This document shows, piece after piece, positions 35,701 to 47,614 of a stretch of 64,000 bases of DNA (positions within the stretch are counted from its first letter, which is position 1; each line of letters begins with the position of its first letter). Under the pieces are notes generated by a model. That model did no database searches and was not told where the DNA came from. It saw only the letters and a list, made by a program, of their open reading frames with translations. The stretch covers positions 10,517,328 through 10,581,327 of the forward strand of contig NC_039480.1 in assembly GCF_003590095.1 (NCBI RefSeq), in the 5' to 3' direction. Origin of the DNA: Trichoplusia ni. Lineage: Eukaryota > Arthropoda > Insecta > Lepidoptera > Noctuidae. Both the position numbers and the translations under genes were made by a program.

Positions 35701-38700
35701 TTAGAATTCTCTGCGATGATATTTGTCAGGATCAAAGTAGGAAGTAACGACGACGCGATTGCTGAATTTGCGACCAGTGAGAGTTTGCTGAGCCTTTTGA
35801 CAATCAGCAATACTGTTAAACTCCACAAACACCTGGGGACAAACAATTTAGGTAATTAAAACAAAGCTGAATATTAAGTATTTCATCATTCATAGTTTTT
35901 ATAAACAAGTAGCTTTAAGTCACCTTTCCACAACCAGGTACTTCAACTCCTTCTATGGGTCTTGGGATTTCTATACTACGGACGCAGCCATATTTGTTGC
36001 ATTCCTCTCTGTAAATTACATGAAAACATTAGTAGCCAAAAATAAGTTTATAAATAAAGTACACATTATTTTTTGTTGTTGTAGTTTGCTTTTAAAATGA
36101 TCAAGATTTAACATAAAACTAACTTGATGTCTTCAAGGATGTCCTCATATTCTTCTTCGTCACGCAGTTCGTCGGGGGTTACCATGTTGAGAAGGCACAA
36201 TACTTCTGTAGGTGGACCAGCGCCTGCTAACGTTAACCCGGCCACTTGTAGCTGTACCGGAGCTGCGCCAGTCATTGCTGTATAAAGAAAAATAAATCAA
36301 TAAGTATCTATTGAGGATTACTAAAGTAGTCACTCAGACATTATATTTCGTTAGCCCTTACCTAAGGTTGAGTTCTTAGCACCAATACTAGCTCTTTGTA
36401 CAATAAGTTTCTTGTCACCCAGTTGCATTCCATTGAGGCCTGCAATCGCCTGTTAAAAAAAATCGTTTATTCATCTATCCAAACCAAAATCAGTGGAAAA
36501 TATGTAAGAAATTGAATAATTATATTCACCTGATCAGTCATAGAAATATCAACATATTCTGCAAAAGCGTAACCCTTGCTCAATCCGGTAGACGAGTCCT
36601 TCACCAAATTGAAAGCTCGGAGTTGTCCGAATGACATCAGCAGTTCTTTTACCTGTTACACACATTATACAATGAGAAAATGAGTTGTTTTCACAAGTCT
36701 GCTTTACACTGAATAATTATTTAGGTACATAATTGGTCTATTATGCAGTTGTACTATCATTACACACAATTTTTTAGTGTTCCCGTTACATTTGCTCAGC
36801 AAAAGGCAGCAAACATATAAATGAATGTTATCTGACCTGTGTCTAGCCGCATGTTAGAATCAGATGTGAATGGAGGAGACTTGCCTTGAAGTGCCGACGT
36901 CTCATTCAAGTACAAGACGTATAGGTGAGAATGAGAGACAACAGTGACACGCGGGCCGCGAATGTGCCAAATCTAAGCTAGGGAGGGGCAGAAAGCAAAC
37001 TATATCAGTGAGTTGTTTCAGAATATATAGAGCGTGAAGCGCACGCTCATCCCCGCTAGGGTACCTGTGAAAATACCTGAAACGGACCAAAACATAACGC
37101 GGCTCACTGCTGGCTCCACCGTAGCCCTGTCAACTGTTGAATCTCGCCCTGAAATGGCTGCGGCACCTAATACTACCTAATGGGAACATCTACGTAGTGT
37201 GTGTGCGACTTTCATGGATCACTTGCTTATTATTATTGCTATGAATGACTTACGTATGTTTGGTTTTTTTTTCGTAACACCGAGTGATATCGATAATTTC
37301 TTTAAACATGCTTCATGTTTAATAGACCTAAATAGCTAAAAATAATTCGATCTAAGACTCAAAAAAAAAGCGGATTGCTGGTTTAATTCACTTCTAGAGA
37401 AATCCTAAGAATCTGTGTGTAAGAAAGAGTACAAGAGGCAGTCGCAGTAAAGACCTGCAAAACATAATTTTGTAAAATCAGTATGAATTGACAAATATAA
37501 TTGTATCTTTTAATTACATTTTTATAACACTCATGTATCCATGGTGTATTTATGACGTAGTTCTCTAAATATGATGTTCTTTGATCAGTATTCTTGATAA
37601 TCATAAGGCTGATAAACATAAATAAAGGCAAAGCACATGCTGCACTAAGGCAATGTGAACACTTAAACATATATTAAACTTTATTGAGAACATTTATAAA
37701 TATCAGCCTTTTGTTGGGTTCTTATAATGCAGTGAAGTATAATACCATGAAACGATTTACAATAACTGTGAAACATTGACTTTGTTCTTCTTAGAAAGGG
37801 GAAGCTGGCATTTGAAATAATGTACATTTTTTAACTTGAACTAATCAATGTTACACAGACATATTTACTCTAATGATAAGATAGCATTTACTTACTTGAT
37901 CCTCATTTAGATAATTGGGCAAACCGCCAATAAATATTTTGTGTGGAGAATCTGGAACTACTGTGCTAATCACACCAGCTGTAAGCAAATAAATCACAAT
38001 ATGTTTAAATAATTTTACTCAAGTTGCAATGGAGAAACATAATAGTCAATTATCAAATTAGTCAACTATAACATTCTTTCTCAGAGGCACTACAATCATT
38101 TTAGTCAAAACAAAAAGAAAAGAATGAAAAAAAAAACAAAATTATGCTAGCAATAAATGCTTTTGACATGAAATTCAGCTAAGATTATGAATATGATTAC
38201 AGTAATTTTTTGTTTTTGTGTAAATCTGAAATAATAGATTACCTGGCACAGTGATGGCTGGATTTTCAGTGCCAGGCATGGGTTGGTAGTCATGTGGCCG
38301 TCGAATTTTCAAGCTCTGTCCTTTAAAGTTAATACCATCAAAAGCCATTGCTTGCGTTGTCTCATCTATAGATCTAAATTCAAGGAATGCAAAGTTTTTG
38401 TCCAAATTAATTTGGCAAGCTAACACAGGATTTCCAGCTGCTTGTGCTAAGCCAGAGAGGTGCATTTGTTGATTGAAGAACTCCATTGTTTCTTCTTCTG
38501 TGACGCCAAATGGTATGTTACCAACATACAATCGACGAGCTTGACGAGTTATTGTGGAGCCCACTACTGGAACAGCTGCCTGGGGTGTGTCAGCGACAAT
38601 GTTAGCCGGGATTTGTCCGGCAGCCTGCATAGCCTTATATTGTAAAGGCGTAATATGCTCGAAGCCCGGTGGCGGTACATCCCAGTAAAGAGAGGGCTTG

Positions 38701-38929
38701 CGTCTACGAGATCTTTTACTCTGGTTTTGATTCGCATTAGGTGACCTGGATCTGCTTCTTCTCGGCTTTTCACGACGTTCTCGAGAACGAGATCTAGAAC
38801 GCCGCCTCTCCCTTGAACGAGACCTGCGTCGGCGATCTGAAATGGGGTTCACATAAAGTTGTACATGGATGAATAAAACATAATTACAGTAATATTTACT
38901 AAGTATACAGTACCTTTGTCTTCACCCAT
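35701..38929 (-). CDS. U2af50: U2AF large subunit, splicing factor
   Basis: Eight exons: 38914-38929, 38243-38836, 37896-37978, 36530-36652, 36362-36449, 36124-36277, 35924-36008 and 35701-35832, giving 424 residues against about 416 in fly. The N-terminus is an RS domain (DRRRRSRSRERRRSRSRSRE), followed by the U2AF35-binding segment with its tryptophan (KPSLYWDVPPPGFEHITPLQY). RRM1 follows (RRLYVGNIPFGV, KNFAFLEFRS), then RRM2 (HKIFIGGLPNYL, KGYAFAEYVD), then the C-terminal UHM domain (NMVTPDELRDEEEYEDI, VFVEFNSIADCQKAQQTLTGRKF, VVTSYFDPDKY). The protein binds the polypyrimidine tract at 3' splice sites and recruits U2 snRNP in the nucleus. The first coding exon is only 16 bases (MGEDK plus one base). 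Intron 3 is unusually long (1,243 bases). It lies head to head with the MFSD10-like gene. Confidence 0.96.
36653..37895 (-). other. long U2af intron with GC-rich insert
   Basis: This 1.24 kb intron interrupts RRM2. Bases 36880-37200 are much richer in GC than the flanks and read like an inserted, decayed element. I see no terminal repeats or open frame that would name it. Confidence 0.35.
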
Positions 38930-39519
38930 TTTATAATATGTATTTCCTTCTTCTGAAAACTCGAATAATTATCACAAGTTTACTCAAGCCAAAGCAAAAA
39001 TATGTTTCGCAAAATGGCGTCGCTTTAAGGCAAGCAATTTTAAAAACAGTCTGTGAACAAAGCCTTTTTGATTTATTTTAATTGTTAACATTTTTAGAAC
39101 AAATTATTTATTCAGTTGATAGAAAATGCATATTGGTTTAAATAAACTGAAAAAAAAATGTTTAAATAAATAAATGTTCAGTAGTTTTCTAAATAGTCGT
39201 GACGTTAAATTTATTTGCCAAAAGGCACAGTTCTTACTATAAAAAAACGAATATGTCAATGCAACGTCAATAAAAGGTTCCCAAGCGAAATATAATCCGG
39301 CTGAATAAGGAAGTAAGTGTATCCACGTTATTTGAACGTTTTAAACATCTTCCACCTGTTGACATAATATAGTTGGGTTGCTCATATGTCAACAACTTGT
39401 TCAGAAAAGTGAAAGTTAAGTGAGAATTTATATCTTCGCCGCAGTCCGAAATTGTTATTAAGCTCGATGGCTTGTTGCTATTCGTTGGAATTCCATAAAA
39501 GTGTTGTGTTTTGTATCAT
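38930..39519. promoter_or_regulatory. divergent promoter between U2af and the MFSD10-like gene
   Basis: 590 bases separate the start codons. This stretch should carry both transcription starts. No TATA box is clear. Confidence 0.5.
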
Positions 39520-42500
39520 ATGAAAAAATGGTGGGTAGTGTTCCATACATAAAAACATTATAAATTAATGTTTAAAATAAACAAGCATTTGTTTGTTAAC
39601 GTTACTTTTTGTTTTTAGGACCAGCGCGGAAACGGAGGAGTTAGAAATAGGATCGGAAATGGTCAAGATAAAGTGGAAGCAATTAAAAATGACAAAAACT
39701 CTGTTGAAAACAAGCCTAGGTCGTCGAATTCAAGAACTATCGGTCTTATATTTGTTTCGTTACTTTTAGATTTGTTAGCTTTTACAATGATTTTACCACT
39801 CTTGCCATCGTTGTTAGACTATTACGATAGAGAGGAAGGCAAGGGTAACAGTTTGTATGCCTCCTTACTAAGAGCAGTGCAAAGTTTCCAAAGGTTCACG
39901 GGAGCTCCTGATCGCTTCGCGTCAGTGTTATTCGGGGGAGCCTTGGGCTCGATGTATAGCTTCCTACAATTTTTAACAAGTCCAATAGTAGGAAGCCTTT
40001 CAGATGCATATGGAAGGAAGCCTATGCTTTTAATTTGTTTGGTAAGTCTCATTTATTACTATAGCTCAATTCTACTTTTTATTCCATTTTTAATAGAATG
40101 TAATCATAATAATATGTTTAAAAACAATAAAATTCTAATTCTAAGCATCAGTGTTAAGAAATGTTATCAAATTTTATCAATTCCCCATCAAGTTTTAGTC
40201 GTTTTATCACAATAATAATATGTTGTAACAAGAAAAAGATAAAAAAATAGGTGAAGAATGAGATTATTTTACTACAAAGCTGCCTCAGATAAAATATAGG
40301 AATTCAGTTAAATTTTAAGCATTTGTTTAGGAACAAAATAAATAATAATTTGCATAGAAATAAATATAATTCTATGTAGAATATATTATTTTTCTTATTC
40401 TGCAAGTGTTTTACAAAAAGTTGTGAGCAATAAGTATTTAATCAAGTGTAGAAGTTATTATGTTATCAAGGCTAAGAGTAGAAAACACACATCCTCTGTA
40501 GGAAAGATACTTGATATAATCATAGCATAATAGCCAGTCTACCTAATGATTATTTATGAGTAATATTTTATGCACAAGTTACTGATAACTTAGTATATTA
40601 TATGATTACATATTAAATTACTGCATCCAGCTGAAGAGGTTGAAGCATTAATTTAGTGATAATAAATGTAATTTATATGGGGCTGCATAAGTATGAAACA
40701 GAAAGCCTTGTTAGATTTGTTAGTAGTGCATTCAGCATATTTCCTGTCTTCACAAACTATTAGTTTCTACTCATAAACTCAGTTTTACTTCACATTTTCT
40801 GGCTTCAATATTTTTTTTCCTTAGCCATCAATTGCCAGGCTTCTTTTCTCTGACTCTGCTTCTTCTGGTCGACAATCCCCTGTCGTCGTCATCGCATGAG
40901 TTCGTCCCGGTTTTGTTTCTTTCTCATCGGTTTTTTGGCCCATTCAGTAAAAGACTTTTGGAAAGCACTATTTTCATTAAAATACCGTCACTATCTTCAC
41001 TTTGGGTTTGGCGTGGTCAATTCCCGAGGCTAAAGTCTCGGGCGTGTAACATGTACTTTATAAAACTACTAGTATATACACCCATAATAAAATCTCTTTA
41101 CCATTCTGTTAAGTACGGAAACAATAATATTATTCACTATATAAAAAAGTACTGTTGTAAACTCATGCGTGACCGTCGTCACGTTAAATTGTCTTTTTTT
41201 TACGTTACACAATCGCCTGTTTTATTCAAATGTTTCGATAAAGATATCTGTATGTTCTCTTTGATCCAGTTTAAATTTTGAAATGCTTTCTCATTTAATT
41301 ACTTTGGCGATTAACAGTTGAATAATGATGAGTCTTGTGCGAATGTACGAGTATATCTTGCTACGTTCTACATAGTTATTTAAACTTCGTAAAATGATTA
41401 TACTTATTACTCGGATGAACCCTGCGTTTTACAAATTGTATGAAACATCATGTACCTACTATTAGTATTTTCAGTATTCTGTTAATAGGATTAATGTTAC
41501 TTTATAGCCAACAAAAATGGTTAATGAATCTTTATTGACAATTCCCACTGAAAGAGCAACGGGACGCTGCGGCAGCAAGAGGAAATGAGTGAATGTAGCA
41601 AGGCACCGCGAGTCACTTCAGCCTCGTGGCGTCTCGCTGCCTCCTTTGCCTTCAAATGACTACAAACTTGCTGTTGCGCACGACTCCGTTCGCGTACTTA
41701 AGAATTATAAAATACGGAACTATGTTTTAGAATACGCAAGACTTATGCCCATTTCTGTATAATATATCTATAGCCTTCTCCAATAAATGGGCTTTTAAGT
41801 ACTGCAGTAATTTTTCAAATCGGACCAATAGTTCCTGATATTAGCGCGCACGAACAAAAAGAGAAACATACTTCAGCTTTTTATTGTTAGTGTAGATAAA
41901 GACGTTGCCGGCTGTAGCTTTTTCCGCGTGAATTGACCCTTATCAGCCTTCCAACGACCTACTAAGTAGAAGCACTTTTTACGGCTTCTAAAACAGATCG
42001 AATTTTCCCCAAGTCCGAGGTCGCGTGTTTTAATCTAATACATAACATAGTTTATAGTTGGTTATTATAATAATTCATGATTGAGTACACACAATAAAAT
42101 CTGTGTTATGACACCTTTTTCAATCAAAACCGATACACTCACTTCTAAATGTGTGATGACTGTAATTTAATGGTAAAGCTTGTTTTATTTTGTTCCAGGT
42201 AGGAATTACTATATCCCATGCATTATGGAGTTGTGCGAGTACATTCAGTGTGTTTGTCCTGGCTCGTTTTATTGGTGGCTTGAGCAAAGCCAACGTAAGT
42301 CTCAGTATGGCCATCGTCACAGACGCGTCGAATGAAAAAACGAGGGCAAGAGGAATGGTACGGACACGTAACTATTTACTTACAATTATTTAATGCAAAT
42401 CTAGATACACTTGTTAAAACAATTCATGTAAAATACATTTTTTTTCCACAGCTTTCACACATTTGTTTTAATGTGATTTTCAACTTTTTTAATATCTCAT

Positions 42501-45003
42501 TAATTTAAATTATTAGGGCATACATGGAGCGAATACCGTTAAATCGTCAATCAATCAATTATCAATTTAATGTCGAATAATATGGCCACAAAGAATAGGT
42601 AGTAAGACTATCTTTATGTATTCTTTACTGCTATTTACAACAGCATAAGAAAAACCGTAATGTCCACAATCGCCATTCCAAATATTATGCGTCTATATTT
42701 TATCAAATTATAATAATTTCAGGCACTTGTAGGGCTGGCCTTCTCTATCGGTTTCATAGTTGGTCCTCTCGCTGGAGCTTGGTTTTCGAAGAACAGTGAT
42801 ATGTCGTCAGGGGCATGGGGTGAGAAACCAGCTTTTTATGCCCTTAGTTTATCACTTGCCAACGTCCTCTTAGTATGGCTATGTATACCGGAGACATTGC
42901 CCAAAGTAAGTAAAACCACTTTATTAAATAATGAATTGTATTGTTTTTTCCACTTTAACACAAAGTATTTTGCAGGAAAAAAGAGCACCTTTATCGTTCA
43001 CTCTGTCTAAATCAGTGGATTTCGTCTCTCCTTGGCATCTACTAAGATTTACACCTGTTAAAAACCTCTCGAAGCATCAGAGTAAAGTGTTGTCGAGACT
43101 GGGCCTAATTTACTTTCTGTATTTATTTATATACTCGGGCCTCGAGTTCACTCTTACATTCCTTACGCATCACACCTTCCAGTATACCGCTATGCAGCAG
43201 GGTAAAATGTTCCTAGTCATGGGTACGTATAACTTATTTCACTTATGTATTATAAAATAAAAAGTACCGATTTAAAAATAGTGCTTTCTTTTTTTCGGGC
43301 TCTGTAGTGTATAATTTTTTATTATACAGCACTTGCCCAACCAGTCTTACAGTTCAATTCATCTAATTCAACCTCCTTTTTAGGGCTTATAATGGCGGTT
43401 CTGCAGGGTGGTGCGGCGCGGCGGCTAGAGGCTAAGAGTGCGGAACTAGCGGCGCGGGGAGCTCTGGTCCTCACACCAGCTTCCTTCTTGAGTGTAGCAT
43501 TCGCAGCGTTACCACGCCCGCCGCTATTTGAGCCAATATACTGGCTATGGATCGGACTCGTTTTATTCGCATTGTGTAGGTGTTTTTAGTTGTAATTTCT
43601 TTAAAATAAGTTCTATCGTAACATAATGCACCTTCTTCCAACTTAGACTTTCTAAATGTAAGTATTCATTGAAGATAAACTTTGCGTCAAGCGATATTCC
43701 TTAGTGTGTTAATAGTAGGGTGACAAAGACTCGAACGGTGCGTAATTTTACCCATCTGCGTCAGAAACGTTTCTCACGTTTATACATACATAAAAATTAC
43801 AGCTATACGCTGCTGTTACTGTAATTGCATCTGTTTGGCCCTAATTTTAATTATCCTAACATCTATAATTTGATTAAAATATCAAGCATACATATTATCT
43901 GTAGCACAACAAGTACAAACTAGTTTTTATTGAATTAAAATAATGATGGATGATGATAAAGATATTGAATGTAAGTTGTGTATACAGCAACGGCGTTCGC
44001 GGTATCGTGTATGACGTCGATGGCGGGCGGGCAGGCGCCGGCGGCCGCGCGGGGCGCAGTGCTCGGCACTCTGCGCTCGCTGGGCGCGCTGGCCCGCGCT
44101 GCCGGACCACTGCTAGCTGCTGCAGGTATACCTACTGATCTTATCTTGGACAATAGAATTAATGAGATGTTAATAAAACCACGGCGACACAGTGGGCAAT
44201 GTAATCGCTAAAAATCCATATTCTTTATACAAAATGTTTAAAAAGACAGTAAATCATATTTTAAGTTCCTACCAATTTGTAAGTGAGTAAAAAACAACGA
44301 TACCCGTGACATGCAAAAAATCTTAGTTTATCTAGGTACTATCAGAAAATTGATTTTGTTGATATCATTTACATTGCTTTTCAAATTGAAATAGGATTTA
44401 TAGTAGGTAATCGGTTTGAAACGAATTCCGCAGTATGTAATTTAGTTCGCGGGGGTTTCACAACATTCTCAAGTCACATGCGCAAAAACACTCGGACCTT
44501 TGACAACCATTCGTGGATCACACTAATGCCTTTCGCGGGAATCGAACCCGTGACTCGCCTTGCTTAGTGGGTCTTAGTGGGAATGGCGCGGTGGCCTCAA
44601 CCTGAGATCATATTTCAAATGTTTTGGTCGTCATCAATATTTTGATTGTATTTCATATCGTTTGGATACCTTGATGATAACATCTTTCTTATCAGAAACT
44701 GAAGGGCTTATTAACCTAATGCGATAAAGAACTGCTTGTAAAATTTTCAACATGATTAAAAAAGCAATGCCTTATTTCTCAATTATTATAATGAATGGAA
44801 TTGCCTATTCAAAAGTAACGCATGTTATTAATGTTAATAAATTAAGATTTTAGATGAAGATGTATTTTGATCCGCTAGTGAAGTTATAATACAGAGATTC
44901 TTTTGTTTCAGTGTATTGGTGTTCGGGTGCGATGATAACTTACACGATTGGCTCCATAATCCTAATCATTCCTGCTGTGATGTTAATTAGACTGAAGACG
45001 TAA
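39520..45003 (+). CDS. Mfsd10: Major facilitator transporter, MFSD10 (tetracycline transporter-like) type
   Basis: Eight exons: 39520-39534, 39619-40041, 42199-42357, 42723-42905, 42976-43222, 43384-43575, 43988-44125 and 44912-45003, giving 482 residues. The first exon, only MKKWW, is inferred from its GTAGTG donor and phase, and is the least certain part. Twelve membrane helices are expected. TM1 is GLIFVSLLLDLLAFTMILPL; the MFS motif-A loop is SPIVGSLSDAYGRKP. VFVLARFIGGLSKANVSLSMAI, GLAFSIGFIVGPLAGA, LPKEKRAP, GLIYFLYLFIYSGLEFTLTF, FQYTAMQQGKMF and GTLRSLGALARAAGPLLAA all match MFSD10, known in flies as rtet. Mammalian MFSD10 carries organic anions; the substrate here is not visible from sequence. 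Intron 2 is 2.2 kb and holds foreign-looking sequence. Confidence 0.94.
40832..41060. repeat. foreign-looking block in the MFSD10-like intron
   Basis: Inside intron 2 (40042-42198) this block is C/T-rich and GC-richer than its surroundings. It ends with a small perfect hairpin, CCCGAG and CTCGGG around GCTAAAGT, near 41022-41041. It could be a fragment of a transposable element. I found no coding remnant. Confidence 0.3.
44447..44612. repeat. SINE-like dispersed repeat, copy A
   Basis: Contains the words TTCGTGGATCACAC and GGGAATCGAACCCG, the latter being the complement of a tRNA-like B box, so a tRNA-derived SINE read from its reverse strand is plausible. It shares CATTCGTGGATCAC, the CACATGC-CAAA-ACAC block and a CCTCAACC end with copy B at 61360. 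It lies in intron 7 of the MFSD10-like gene. Confidence 0.65.
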
Positions 45004-46219
45004 ACAATGCAGCTTTTACACTGCATTTACCATAAGAACAAGCAATACCGTTTTACATTTTTAATAATTTATTAAGAATTCCATTATTTACTAGTATTAT
45101 ACAATTGTTCTGTATTATTTGTGTATTTTTCTTATTACTTGTTTATTTTTATATCTGTCCATTAAACAGTATTAAGAACAAAAATGATTGTTTTGTTTTA
45201 CATTACTTGAATAAATTTTTCGATTAAGATAATTTTATCTTTGTGCTCATTTTATCGTACCTACGTTATCTTAGATATTTATTGAGTTTTGAGCACCGAA
45301 ATTGTGTCAATAACGTGTTCAAAGTATTCTTATGAAACAGTCGTAAGTGGGATGTTAGAAGTCATAGTTGAACGTCATAATGTAACGAGAGCATTGTTCA
45401 TGTTATCAAACGTCTATGTAGTAAATAAATAATGGAATGAGTGTTTAAATATTCAATTTACTGAAACTCGTTTGTATGACAATATTTTTTGAGAAGGATG
45501 TTATTATGTCGGGAAATGCACATTAAAAGAGAATAAGTAGGTTTACACGAACTTGCCGTAGTCTGCGAAACAATTCCACGGAGCGAATAAAAACTGTAGT
45601 CCCATCTATGATAGAAGTCATGCCACTCGGCCTTCCCCAGGATATCCCTACGAATTTCTAACGGATTACAAAAAGATATCTAAATCAACATAAAATTTTA
45701 ATAAAAAAGATTCCGCTTAATGGTTTTACCGATTAACTGTAACCGATACGATTAACTATTCGGTTTGACCTTTTTCGAGTCGTATATTCGGCAAAAATTC
45801 GGTTCAAAAATTTATTTCCTGCGTATACAGGTTCTAATGTAACGACGACGGGTTCGAAACTGGTCGGACATCCCGATAAATATGCTTGAGTGAACTGTTG
45901 CAAAAAATATTATTATTGATATGCTGGGGAAAAATACACCTTAGACTATTTCTGGGCTTCATTTCAAAATTGTGTAGGTACCTTACACAATTTGGACAAT
46001 TGAACGATAATTCGGCCAAATACAAATAGTGAAATAAAAGTACGATACCAAATACATTAGATACGAATAATCGGCGCAAGTTGTTGTAAACCGTTTTAAC
46101 CCATAACATCCCAAAAATCATAGACAACATAACGCAGCACGTAAATCTTCGTTGATACAATCCGTTGCTAAGCAACGAAAAAATTGTTATGTCTGCTGAC
46201 GTATTGGTTACGTTGAAAA
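45004..46219. other. intergenic: transporter 3' UTR and chibby promoter
   Basis: An ATTAAA at 45161-45166 is a possible polyadenylation signal for the transporter. The remaining 1 kb has no supported gene; a minus-strand 113-codon frame at 45834-46175 resembles no known protein. The chibby promoter should lie near the right end. Confidence 0.45.
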
Positions 46220-46858
46220 ATGCCTTTATTTACTAACAAATTCTCGCCGAAAACGATTCCAGTAAGGAAACAAGATACTTCGGTGATTAAAAACGAATTG
46301 GGTAGTGATTACGCATCAAAAGAATTATCTCTTGATGTCGGACCGTTGAAATTGAAATTGGGCGATTTTGAAGTATCTTTTGAAGAAGGACAGTGGATTC
46401 CGGGTAAAACAACGTCATATAAGTAATCATTAAGTTGATATATACTTTATCCGTAAATTACTAATACATACATACCTAAGTCTGTTAGTCATAGTCTTTT
46501 CCCGAACACAGAGATAAGCAGTACCAATAAATAAATAATTTGGGTTGAGTGTTTAGGCTAGCTAGTTTAGCTCAGACTAATATCACAAAATATCCGAGGT
46601 TGACTGGTTCAGTGAACATAAGCTTGTTTCTTTTTTTTTCTAGCTTCTGGCAAAGCTGGAACTGCTCACAAAGAAAACATAAGACTCAAAAACGAGCTTG
46701 AGAGACTTGAAGAAGAAAATAATATGCTAAGATTGAAGTTTGAAATACTTTTGGATATGATGACAGATAAAACTGTGGAGGCCGAACAACAAGCGGAATT
46801 GCAGCGAGCACAGAGCATGGGCAATTTAAAACAAAAGGGAAATAAAAAGAAGTGGTGA
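46220..46858 (+). CDS. Cby: Chibby, small coiled-coil regulator
   Basis: Exons 46220-46403 and 46644-46858 join in phase to 132 residues, close to the usual length. The start MPLFTNKFSPKTIPVRK, the LGDFEVSFEEGQW segment and the C-terminal coiled coil (RLKNELERLEEENNMLRLKFEILLDMM) are the hallmarks of the Chibby family. Family members bind beta-catenin/Armadillo and dampen Wnt signalling. They also act at the ciliary transition zone and basal body; in flies the cilium role in sensory neurons and sperm is the better supported one. AATAAA at 46899-46904 follows the stop by about 40 bases, so the 3' UTR is very short. Confidence 0.96.
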
Positions 46859-47614
46859 TGTTATTATTGTAGACGACACGTGTGCCTAATTATATGTAAA
46901 TAAAAATGAAAAATCCTAGGTAAAAATGCTGTAGTCAGTTCTTTTGATTTCGCACAGAACATAACATAAAAAAACCTGCAGATAACGAGGTAGTAATATA
47001 TTAATGCATTATTACTGTTATAAATCTATCCATACGATTGAAGAGCTATAAAAATCCATTGGTTAATTATGACTACTATTATTTTTGATATTACTGGTTA
47101 GACCGTTAGTTTCCCTGCAACTGATTCTACAACAATCAAATAAAAAAACGTATTATTTATAAATAACTTTACTTACATAGTAATTACACATCGTTACAAT
47201 ACATACTTCAATATCTCTCTAACGTACAGTGAAGCACCGAGAATCACATACAATAATAATAATCATAAACTACGTTTCTTTATTAAGTGTTTCGAAAATC
47301 TTCTATTGTGAGTGTTACATTAAGGCACTAGAGTTTATTTATTATAATTTATTGTCCATTTTAAGACTAGAATTTTTGTAAAACTAATATTTCTGTAACA
47401 TAACACTCGCGATTTCTGCATACGTAGACGAAGCAAGCAGTTATATTGATACTTTTATTTGGGATCGTTTAAAGTCGGTTTTCCACCAAGCGTATACATA
47501 CATACATACATGGATATTTAAATGCGGAACTTATTTGTACGAGTATTTTAAAAACACTTTGTCGGCAGCTTTTGAGAGTTCTGATCACTTCAAAGTCAAT
47601 TGAGTAGCTTGTGC
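46859..47614. other. convergent 3' regions of chibby and Top3alpha
   Basis: Chibby ends near 46920. Minus-strand polyadenylation signals (TTTATT on plus) near 47334 and 47347 fit the end of Top3alpha. No gene is supported between them. A short CATACATACATACATAC microsatellite lies near 47495-47511. Confidence 0.45.

Noticed and set aside
41000..41281. Tail of a 149-codon frame in the transporter intron
   Set aside because: It lies inside an intron, is low in complexity and matches no transposon protein I can recognise.
45834..46175. 113-codon minus-strand frame before chibby
   Set aside because: The protein is hydrophobic without recognisable motifs, and the stretch is better explained as the chibby promoter and intergenic DNA.
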